18,425 nucleotides of DNA from Scatosoma sp045613545 (GTDB taxonomy: Bacteria > Bacillota > Clostridia > Christensenellales > Borkfalkiaceae), in assembly GCA_045613545.1 (NCBI GenBank), contig JAZLBD010000003.1, positions 1-18,425 of the forward strand, given 5' to 3'. Each line of letters opens with the position of its first letter. The first letter of the stretch is position 1. Of this stretch, positions 6,672 through 11,729 are shown piece by piece. A program made the translations under genes and the position numbers. The notes beneath the pieces were generated by a model that ran no database searches, was not told the DNA's origin, and saw nothing but the letters and a program-made list of their open reading frames with translations.

Positions 6672-7526
6672 TTACTCTCCAGCAGGTTGACGAGCAATCG
6701 CTGCATCCATCAAAGCCTCTCTATCCGCTTTGGAAAGAGTAGCCAAAATTTCGTTAATTCTCGCCGTCAAGGAACTGTTCTTACGAAGTCCTACGGAAAT
6801 AGACGAATCGGCAGGATCGCAAACAAATCCGTTGCCGTCCGCAAATTCCACGAACGCGAAAGAAGGGTTGCTTGCTACAGCGGAAATTGCGCCCGGCTTT
6901 TCGCATACGTAGCCGTCGATTGCGTCGCTATCCAAAGATTGGATAAGCGCGGCAAAGTCCGCCAAGGCCGTTTGCTTTTTCACGCCGGGGATTTGGTCGA
7001 TTACGTCGTAATGGAAGGTGTTGAGTTGCCCCGTAATTTTCGCTCCCGAAAAATCGGAAAGATCGTCCGCAGAGGCGTATTCGCCGTCTTTTTTAACGAC
7101 GATAACCAAGTTGGAATCGAAATAAGTATCGGTGAAATCAATCGATTCTTTTCTCTTTTCCGTCGGGCTCATACCCGCGATAATACCGTCGATTTCGCCC
7201 GCTTCGAGCGCAGGAATTAACCCGTCCCATTCAATCGCTTTAATCTCTAAACGAACGTTGAGTGCGTTTGCGATATATTTTGCGATTTGCACGTCAAACC
7301 CGTCGGCATACGCGCCGTTGGAAACTTTCACCGTGTAATCGTTCGCTTTTGCCTCCGACCAATTATAGGGAGCATACGCGCATTCCATACCAATTTTTAA
7401 AACGCCGTTCGTCGTCACGTTTTCAAGGTCTTTTTCCGCGTTGATTTTGTCTCCGCAAGAGGTAAGTCCGAATAATGCCGTCACGGCTAAAAGCCCCGAC
7501 AAGAGTGTTGCTAAAAATTTCTTCAT
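6672..7526 (-). CDS. Amino-acid ABC importer, substrate-binding lipoprotein (probably lysine)
   Basis: The 284-residue protein begins with a lipoprotein signal peptide: MKK, a hydrophobic core, and the lipobox LTSC with the lipidated Cys at 24. The mature part is a type-2 periplasmic-binding fold of the amino-acid class: GVLKIGMECAYAPYNW (41-56), GFDVQIAKYIA (76-86), WDGLIPALEAGEIDGIIAGM (100-119), then TEKRKESIDFTDTYF (122-136), a standard ligand-loop signature. It is anchored to the outer face of the membrane and delivers substrate to the permease. GGAGG precedes the ATG. It is the first gene of a three-gene operon whose leader is a lysine riboswitch, which is the main evidence that the ligand is lysine rather than another polar amino acid. 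Confidence 0.92.
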   Translation of the reverse strand: MKKFLATLLSGLLAVTALFGLTSCGDKINAEKDLENVTTNGVLKIGMECAYAPYNWSEAKANDYTVKVSNGAYADGFDVQIAKYIANALNVRLEIKAIEWDGLIPALEAGEIDGIIAGMSPTEKRKESIDFTDTYFDSNLVIVVKKDGEYASADDLSDFSGAKITGQLNTFHYDVIDQIPGVKKQTALADFAALIQSLDSDAIDGYVCEKPGAISAVASNPSFAFVEFADGNGFVCDPADSSISVGLRKNSSLTARINEILATLSKADREALMDAAIARQPAGE

Positions 7527-7565
7527 AATAAAACCTCCGATTTCGAACGTTTTTCAAGGTTGCCA

Positions 7566-7607
7566 CAAAAAAGAAAACCGCAATACGACCTATCGGTAAT
7601 ACTGCGG
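7566..7607 (-). terminator. Riboswitch expression-platform terminator
   Basis: On the minus strand CCGCAGTA (7607-7600) pairs with TATTGCGG (7585-7578), closed by an inner ACC/GGT stem, and is followed by TTTTCTTTTTT. Its loop strand CGATAG can instead pair with the CTATCG of the aptamer's closing-helix 3' strand, giving a mutually exclusive antiterminator. Confidence 0.85.
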
Positions 7608-7626
7608 AATACATCCTTTATATCAC

Positions 7627-7787
7627 GATAGCCCTCCGCTTTTGCAAGCGACAGTCGAATGGATATTTTCCATTCGCCCAACCAAAAGGTCTCAAACCTC
7701 TTTTGATTTCGGCGGAAGTTCCTTTCGTTTTGCCATCGTTTGAGCGATTTTTGTGGCAACGCTACTCATAATTTCCGCGCCTCTACC
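7627..7787 (-). promoter_or_regulatory. Lysine riboswitch (L-box) aptamer
   Basis: Read on the minus strand, the leader has the conserved lysine-aptamer elements in order: GGTAGAGGCGCGG at the 5' side of P1/P2, GAAAGGAAC then CCGCCGAAATC, a helix arm AATGGAAAATATCCATT, CTGTCGC, and GGAGGGCTATCG closing P1. GGTAG (7787-7783) pairs with CTATC (7631-7627). The ~161-nt length is usual for the class. Lysine binding is expected to stabilise P1, free the downstream terminator and switch off the importer. Two short ORFs overlapping this region are not genes. Confidence 0.9.
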
Positions 7788-7822
7788 CGAAAAAATATTC
7801 GATATTTATTTTTGATAAGTGT

Positions 7823-7851
7823 ATATTACACACATTTTCCTTTTTTGTCAA
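7823..7851 (-). promoter_or_regulatory. Promoter of the riboswitch-controlled importer operon
   Basis: On the minus strand TTGACA (7851-7846), a 17-bp spacer and TAATAT (7828-7823). The start near 7816 gives a leader of about 290 nt containing the lysine aptamer and terminator. Confidence 0.85.
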
Positions 7852-7873
7852 CTATTTTCGCCTACTTTTTACA

Positions 7874-7900
7874 AAAAAAGAGGCAAATCGCCTCTTTTTT
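7874..7900 (-). terminator. Terminator downstream of the kinase-like gene (bidirectional)
   Basis: AAAAAAGAGGC (7874-7884) pairs with GCCTCTTTTTT (7890-7900) around AAATC, with T tracts on both strands. It lies just after the stop of the kinase-like gene. Confidence 0.88.
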
Positions 7901-7907
7901 ACCTTAT

Positions 7908-8405
7908 TTATTCTTCGTTTAAGATAGTTTCAATCAAACGGGTGAATTTTTCGCAAGAAATCTCGATCGGATCGTCGTTGGCGAACGTGTAATCGTAGGA
8001 ATAATCCTCCACCCCACCGTCGACGGCGTTGTTCCACTTTTTCGCCTCTTTTCTCGTCACCAAAATCGTTTTGCAAGCCACTTTTTCTTTGAATTTATCA
8101 ATCTCTTGCGGTTCGCGAATATGCACGAACATCACAAGGTTGGACGAGTCGAGAAAGCGATTATATTCTTCCACCATAGAAAGCAGGGGCAAGTCGTTAT
8201 ATTCCACGAACACTTGCTTTAACCGAACGAGGAGGAGTCTGCCCTTATCGTTCTTTTCCCCTTTCCAACCGCCCATACGCGCGATCTCTTTAATTTTATC
8301 GACGGACGAAACGATTTTGACGGGATATTTCTTGCCCACCCCCTCGCACAGCGTGTCTTTTCCCACGCCACCCGATCCGTTTATGACGATAACCAATTTT
8401 CCCAT
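7908..8405 (-). CDS. P-loop nucleoside/cofactor kinase-like protein
   Basis: A soluble 165-residue protein with a P-loop at its N-terminus: strand KLVIVING followed by GSGGVGKDT (10-18). The GKDT ending, rather than GKST, is seen in small-molecule kinases of the dephospho-CoA kinase and dNMP kinase kind. Later features are an ERxR-free lid region with clustered Lys/Arg, a second strand VMFVHIREPQEIDKF (about 90-105) and TILVTRKEAKKWNN. The substrate cannot be named. It follows the 141-residue membrane-protein gene by 22 bp with its own GAGGG SD, so it is probably co-transcribed with it, and it ends at a strong terminator. It could equally be a regulatory ATPase or GTPase-like protein; kinase is the better guess. 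Confidence 0.75.
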   Translation of the reverse strand: MGKLVIVINGSGGVGKDTLCEGVGKKYPVKIVSSVDKIKEIARMGGWKGEKNDKGRLLLVRLKQVFVEYNDLPLLSMVEEYNRFLDSSNLVMFVHIREPQEIDKFKEKVACKTILVTRKEAKKWNNAVDGGVEDYSYDYTFANDDPIEISCEKFTRLIETILNEE

Positions 8406-8427
8406 TCGCTTTTCCCTCTCGTTTTAA

Positions 8428-8853
8428 TCACATTGTCCGTAGCAACACGGAAAAATCATACACGGCAATACCCAATAAAATGACGTTGGATAGCATCACC
8501 AAACTGTAAATCAAGAACACGACGCCGTCGCTTTTCATATCTTTTCCGTATTCCTTTACGGCGTAGCGGAAACTCACCGATAAATTTTCCTTAAAATTCC
8601 GCATCCGCGTTCCCACCGCTTGCCAAGTCGGTTTGAAAGCGCCGGAAAACATACAAAAAATATGAAACATAGCACCCAATCCAAACCCTACGATGCGCGC
8701 GGACGCGTTGTTGAACTCGGGAGAAAACCGCGTGAGCCAAACGGCGAAACGATTGTCGAATAAAGCGTACATCGACCAAGGCACGATCAGTAAAATAATA
8801 ATCCCCGCCCAAATCCCTGCATAGGGGGAACCGTTCTTCCTTTGGTGATCCAT
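8428..8853 (-). CDS. Membrane protein of unknown family, paralogue 1
   Basis: 141 residues. Hydrophobic segments lie at about 12-32, 53-73 and 110-138, so three membrane passes are likely; the stretch between (74-108) is charged. I do not recognise the family. It is clearly paralogous to the next upstream gene (8941-9366): both are exactly 141 residues and share SPYxGI near the N-terminus, GFGxG, FSGAFK, RMxNFxEN, VSFxYAxKEYxKDMKSxGVV. The shared KEYxKDMKS block on the loop side is the most conserved piece and may be a functional surface. AGGAG lies upstream of the ATG. It is followed by the kinase-like gene in the same direction. The intervening hairpin and weak promoter suggest the two paralogues are separate transcripts or partly so. 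Confidence 0.75.
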   Translation of the reverse strand: MDHQRKNGSPYAGIWAGIIILLIVPWSMYALFDNRFAVWLTRFSPEFNNASARIVGFGLGAMFHIFCMFSGAFKPTWQAVGTRMRNFKENLSVSFRYAVKEYGKDMKSDGVVFLIYSLVMLSNVILLGIAVYDFSVLLRTM

Positions 8854-8879
8854 TTTCTCTCTCCTTTTAATCGTATTGT

Positions 8880-8907
8880 ATCATACCGCGTCAAAAAAGT
8901 AAAGCAA
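8880..8907 (-). promoter_or_regulatory. Weak promoter candidate for paralogue 1
   Basis: On the minus strand TTGCTT (8907-8902), a 16-bp spacer and TATGAT (8885-8880). It overlaps the T tract of the upstream hairpin; matches are moderate. Confidence 0.4.
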
Positions 8908-8927
8908 AAAACACCTATTCGATAGGC
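8906..8927 (-). terminator. Short hairpin terminator after paralogue 2
   Basis: On the minus strand GCCTAT (8927-8922), loop CGA, ATAGGT (8918-8913), followed closely by TTTTTT. The stem is only six pairs including one G-T, so it may be leaky. Confidence 0.5.
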
Positions 8928-8940
8928 TCTCGGCGTTCGT

Positions 8941-9366
8941 TTATCCCATCGCGCGCACGATCGAAAGCGCCGTGGTAAGTCCGCCGACGAAAAACGCGAT
9001 GGTAAGCGCCATAATCGAAAGTAAAATGAGCAAAACTACCCCACCGCTCTTCATATCTTTGAGATATTCCTTGCAAGCGTATCCAAAGGAAACGGCTATA
9101 TTTTCGCGAAAATTCCCCATTCGTTCGGCAACCGCCGCCGCGCCGTCCTTAAACGCGCCCGAAAATATTCCGATAAAATCGTATAAAACGCCGATCCCAA
9201 ACCCTATGGTTTGCGCCGTTGCGCGGTTTAATTCCGCGGAAAAATCTTGCACTTTAGGGAGAAGCCAAGCAAATAACGCAAAACATCCCACGGGTACGAA
9301 TATCATAAAAAAACAACTGACGAATATCCCTTTATACGGCGATTTTTCTTTTCCTTCGTGTTCCAT
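8941..9366 (-). CDS. Membrane protein of unknown family, paralogue 2
   Basis: 141 residues, with three likely membrane segments at about 12-35, 53-72 and 110-137. The family is unknown, but it is a tandem duplicate of the neighbouring 8428-8853 gene, with the same length and the shared blocks SPYxGI, ALF, GFGxG, FSGAFK, RMxNFxEN and KEYxKDMKSxGVV. The copies have diverged most in the membrane helices, and the conserved charged block between helices two and three argues for a kept function. GAGGAG precedes the ATG. A consensus-like promoter lies just upstream with a Fur-box-like palindrome over its -10. A role in metal or envelope stress would fit that operator but is only inference. Confidence 0.75.
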   Translation of the reverse strand: MEHEGKEKSPYKGIFVSCFFMIFVPVGCFALFAWLLPKVQDFSAELNRATAQTIGFGIGVLYDFIGIFSGAFKDGAAAVAERMGNFRENIAVSFGYACKEYLKDMKSGGVVLLILLSIMALTIAFFVGGLTTALSIVRAMG

Positions 9367-9387
9367 TTCGCTTTCTCCTCAAAGATT

Positions 9388-9406
9388 TATAATGTTTATC
9401 ATTATA
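9388..9406. promoter_or_regulatory. Fur-box-like palindrome over the paralogue 2 promoter
   Basis: On the minus strand TATAATGATAAACATTATA matches the classic 19-bp Fur box (GATAATGATAATCATTATC) at 16 of 19 positions. The core is a perfect inverted repeat ATAATG/CATTAT. It covers the -10 box and the start site. AT-rich palindromes arise by chance and a PerR- or Zur-type protein is equally possible. Confidence 0.5.
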
Positions 9407-9429
9407 CATTCATAGACCGAGAAAGTCAA
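9401..9429 (-). promoter_or_regulatory. Promoter of paralogue 2
   Basis: On the minus strand TTGACT (9429-9424), 17 bp, TATAAT (9406-9401). The -10 is part of the Fur-like palindrome. Confidence 0.8.
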
Positions 9430-9452
9430 GCGATCTCCCCCTCTTTTGGCAT

Positions 9453-9540
9453 AAAAAAAATCGAGCATTTCCGCTCTTCCCATAGGGATTTTTTAAGTAA
9501 CGCAAAAGGATAGCGAAATTTTCGCTATCCTTTACTTTTT
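9453..9540 (+). repeat. Left flanking inverted repeat of the AT-rich island (copy A)
   Basis: Parts in order: A-tract with TCGAGC, a variable stretch, ATAGGGATTTTTT (9482-9494), then a hairpin AAAGGATAGCGAAA (9505-9518) with TTTCGCTATCCTTT (9520-9533) and ACTTTTT. The same order, on the opposite strand, is at 10371-10461. A near-identical hairpin is at 18289-18319. The hairpin with its T tract would also stop plus-strand transcription. Confidence 0.65.
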
Positions 9541-9551
9541 GCTTTGCAAAA

Positions 9552-9581
9552 CACACGACTTTGCTTGCAAAGTATAGTGTG
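9552..9581 (-). terminator. Nested stem-loop downstream of the lipoprotein gene
   Basis: CACAC (9552-9556) and ACTTTGC (9558-9564) pair with GCAAAGT (9567-9573) and GTGTG (9577-9581), giving about 12 pairs. It lies 40 bp after the minus-strand stop. The following T tract on the minus strand is short (TTTT). Confidence 0.5.
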
Positions 9582-9621
9582 CTACATTTTTATTATTTTG
9601 TAAACCTATCTGAAAATATTA

Positions 9622-10013
9622 TTATATCCTATAATAACTTACGTTTAATCCCTTATCTGGGTGGTAATAATACTTAACTTTAAAATTATCAAAAATTTCT
9701 TCTTGCTTACCTTGAGAGTAACTTGTATGTAACATATCGTTATATAAATAATCTGGCAAACCCAAGGCTTTATTCATATCTTTTATATATCCCAACGCTG
9801 TACTTGAAGAATAATCATCTATATCAAGAGGGTTTGTGTCTATTTCACAATAGCTGTCATCACTACCTATTGTTATATAATATGGAGCCTCACTAGGTGT
9901 TGTTACTTCCTTCCCTATGTTTTCCCTTTGGAATTGGTGTCCGCACAAGCCGTAAGAGTAAATGTTGCTACAATTAACATTAGAGTTAAAAAGATTTTTA
10001 GAATTTTTTTCAT
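9622..10013 (-). pseudogene. Small secreted lipoprotein gene interrupted by a -1 frameshift
   Basis: The true start is ATG 10013 with GGAGG seven bases upstream. It reads MKKILKIFLTLMLIVATFTL then TAC, a clear lipoprotein signal with lipobox LTAC and lipidated Cys23, but the frame hits TAG at 9917-9915 after 32 codons. The remaining ~98 codons are open in the adjacent frame down to 9622, giving a plausible acidic, Tyr-rich secreted domain ending in KVKYYYHPDKGLNVSYYRI. Adding one base near AAAACATAGGG (about 9915-9925) restores a ~130-residue protein. No family is recognised. It may be a pseudogene, a sequencing or assembly error, or, less likely, a programmed shift; I see no standard slippery heptamer in frame. 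It has its own consensus promoter overlapped by TGTACA operators. Confidence 0.7.
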
Positions 10014-10027
10014 TTGTATTCCTCCGT

Positions 10028-10075
10028 TGTACATAATTTGTACATTTTTACATATTATAGTACATTTCGTGTACA
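10028..10075. promoter_or_regulatory. Four phased TGTACA-type operator sites
   Basis: TGTACA occurs at 10028-10033, 10039-10044 and 10070-10075, with AGTACA at 10059-10064. The sites form two pairs with the same 11-bp centre spacing (TGTACA-N5-TGTACA), the pairs being 31 bp apart. One pair lies between the -35 and -10 of the lipoprotein promoter, the other in its leader. The adjacent XRE protein is the obvious candidate binder. Confidence 0.7.
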
Positions 10076-10082
10076 ATGTCAA
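10054..10082 (-). promoter_or_regulatory. Consensus promoter of the lipoprotein gene
   Basis: On the minus strand TTGACA (10082-10077), exactly 17 bp, TATAAT (10059-10054). The spacer holds a GTACA/TGTAC operator pair. A weaker plus-strand promoter for the XRE gene (TTTACA ... TACAAT, about 19 bp spacing) overlaps the same DNA. Confidence 0.85.
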
Positions 10083-10119
10083 GTAAAATAACATAAATTT
10101 ATAAGGAAATTTGTTTACA

Positions 10120-10323
10120 ATGAATATTGGTGAAAAATTAAAAGAATTAAGGCTATCTTATAATCTAACTCAATCTGACCTAGCTATTAAACTTTGCATA
10201 TCTAGGGTAAATTATACTAGGTATGAAAATGGCAAAGTTCGCCCTGATTATGAAACTCTGATAAAAATTGCCGACTTTTACGACATTAGCCTTGACGAGT
10301 TGTTCAATAGAAAAAAATATTGA
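10120..10323 (+). CDS. XRE-family (Cro/CI-type) transcriptional regulator
   Basis: A 67-residue single-domain helix-turn-helix protein: IGEKLKELRLSYNLTQSDLA (3-22), recognition-helix region LCISRVNYTRYENGK (about 25-39), then the typical PDYETLIKIADFYDISLDELF closing helices (42-62). This is the compact phage-repressor fold with no ligand or protease domain. I chose ATG 10120 over the TTG at 10111 because AAGGA (10103-10107) lies only three bases from the TTG. It is divergent from the broken lipoprotein gene, with four TGTACA-type sites between them, so it probably represses that promoter and its own. Its base composition is AT-rich like the rest of the island. Confidence 0.9.
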   Translation: MNIGEKLKELRLSYNLTQSDLAIKLCISRVNYTRYENGKVRPDYETLIKIADFYDISLDELFNRKKY

Positions 10324-10370
10324 TAATTTATTTACAATACTAACTTCATTAGCATTGTTGTATTTTTTAA

Positions 10371-10461
10371 AAAAAAGTAAAGAGTAGCAAAACTTTTGCT
10401 ACTCTTTTATAATGTTTCAAAAAATCCCTTATAGTGAACGCCTTTTCCGCTCGATTTTTTT
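10371..10461 (-). repeat. Right flanking inverted repeat of the island (copy B); includes GatZ-operon terminator
   Basis: On the minus strand: A-tract with TCGAGC, a variable stretch, ATAAGGGATTTTTT, then hairpin AAAGAGTAGCAAAA with TTTTGCTACTCTTT (arms at 10407-10394 and 10392-10379) followed by ACTTTTTT. Compared with copy A the stem differs on both arms in a compensating way. Starting nine bases after the GatZ-like gene stop, the hairpin serves as its terminator. Confidence 0.7.
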
Positions 10462-10469
10462 GTCTTTCG

Positions 10470-11729
10470 TTATACGTGTTTGATAATTTCGTCCGTCGTG
10501 CCGTAAAGACCGAAACAGTAGATATAGCGATCAATGGAATCCTTGATCTTCTTGATCACGTACGTTTCGGGGGAAAGCCCAAGTTTCGTCGTGTTTTCGT
10601 TCAATTTCTTGAGCGCTACTTTCACTTCTTCGTCCTCCAGCGTATAGTGTCCGCACATAGAAGTGATCAGTTTCACGTCGTCCGCGTCCTTCATAATTTC
10701 TTCTACGCTTGCTTTACCCTTTTCGCCGACCATCCACTTGCGCCAACGTTGTCCTTCTACCGCGTGGCGAGCGAGTACGTCACGAATATGGCTTTGCTCG
10801 TTTTCGGGAACGAATTTTTCTTCCGCCGTAGCAAGTTCCAAAAGCGCTTCCGTTTCCACAAGACCGAATTCGGGTGCAACGTTCATTGCGTCGAGACCGA
10901 TGACGGGGTGTTCGAGCAAGATGGGGTTGGATAAGTAGTCGCCGTTGTGTTCTTTAAGCCCCGTGCCGTACTTATGCGTAATATCGGAAAGGGTGGTTGC
11001 CGTAGGGGTGTCGTAGTGACCTACGTTAGAGGTAAGACGGGTAAGCGTACCCGTTTGCCCTACCACGAAGAGGGGCATAGGAAGGTGCTTTTCGTCTAAA
11101 ACTTTCTTAAGTTCTTTGATGAATCCTTCGAACGCTTCTGCGGAAATCAAACCGCCCATCGTTTCTTCCGTACCTACTTCGTAAGCGAGTTCTTTCCAAC
11201 CGCGCTTTACTCTTTCCGCTTCGATTCTTTCAATTAAATATACCGTACGATCGAGCACCGTCGAAAGGGGTACTACGCCCGTGCAGTGGGGATCTTTCGT
11301 GGGGTCGATGTGGAGAAGGTCAAAGCCTGCTTCCGCGTCGTCGAAATAGGATTGAAGCCCGATTTCCATTGCCTCGTCGGTGGGCAATTTGTCGTTTCTT
11401 TCCTTGTCGCGTTGCCAAGGCCCGCCGTGGTCGCGACAGAAGTAGCAAAGCCCGTCGAAACCGATTTCGTCTGCAATTTTCGCCGTCGTTTCAATGAAAC
11501 GCTTTTGATCGAACCCACATACGTATCCACCGCCGAAACGATCGCTGTCCACTTGGTTTCTGCTCGCAATCAAAATGAGCGGGAAGTTCTTTTCTTTCGC
11601 AAGTTCAAGCGCTGCTTTGAGCAAGTTGTGGGACATAGGTCCTACCCCAAGGTGGGTAAAATGTCTACCCTCCGCTTTCAAAGCGTTCGTACCTTTCATC
11701 ATTTGCGTCATGGTAATTTTATTTTTCAT
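10470..11729 (-). CDS. GatZ/KbaZ-family protein (tagatose-bisphosphate aldolase non-catalytic subunit family)
   Basis: 419 residues, the length of GatZ/KbaZ. The N-terminal region GVGPMSHNLLKAALELA, then PLILIASRNQVD (50-61), FGGGYVCG, RFIETTAKIADEIGF (77-91), CRDHGGPW (98-105) and LLHIDPTKD (138-146) follow the order of conserved GatZ blocks (substrate-loop NQV, GDHxGPxxWQ, HxDxS). The His/Asp residues of the TIM-barrel active-site face are kept. In E. coli, GatZ supports the catalytic GatY aldolase; no GatY/KbaY is in the window, so this protein may act alone, for example as a ketose epimerase, which is inference. Its ATG shares one base with the stop of the isomerase-like gene (TAATG), so the two are translationally coupled. 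Confidence 0.82.
   Translation of the reverse strand: MKNKITMTQMMKGTNALKAEGRHFTHLGVGPMSHNLLKAALELAKEKNFPLILIASRNQVDSDRFGGGYVCGFDQKRFIETTAKIADEIGFDGLCYFCRDHGGPWQRDKERNDKLPTDEAMEIGLQSYFDDAEAGFDLLHIDPTKDPHCTGVVPLSTVLDRTVYLIERIEAERVKRGWKELAYEVGTEETMGGLISAEAFEGFIKELKKVLDEKHLPMPLFVVGQTGTLTRLTSNVGHYDTPTATTLSDITHKYGTGLKEHNGDYLSNPILLEHPVIGLDAMNVAPEFGLVETEALLELATAEEKFVPENEQSHIRDVLARHAVEGQRWRKWMVGEKGKASVEEIMKDADDVKLITSMCGHYTLEDEEVKVALKKLNENTTKLGLSPETYVIKKIKDSIDRYIYCFGLYGTTDEIIKHV

Larger units (their letters stand above)
9453..10461. mobile_element. AT-rich ~1-kb island bounded by ~90-bp imperfect inverted repeats
   Basis: The island is markedly more AT-rich than its neighbours, carries a frameshifted lipoprotein gene and a divergent XRE regulator, and is framed by composite inverted repeats (9453-9540 and 10371-10461). 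No transposase is visible. It could be a non-autonomous mobile cassette, a phage or element remnant, or an old gene pair that acquired flanking terminator repeats. Confidence 0.4.

Noticed and set aside
7523..7759. Short minus-strand ORFs upstream of the binding-protein gene, as a possible leader peptide
   Set aside because: They lie within the lysine aptamer and terminator; the base pairing explains the conservation better, and no SD was seen.
9453..9480. GAGC/GCTC hairpin in copy A as a normal terminator of the adjacent paralogue gene
   Set aside because: The gene's 5' end, not its 3' end, faces this site and the stem is only four pairs; it is better treated as part of the flanking repeat.
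10111..10119. TTG at 10111 as the XRE start
   Set aside because: The SD-to-TTG distance is only about three bases; ATG 10120 begins the domain properly.
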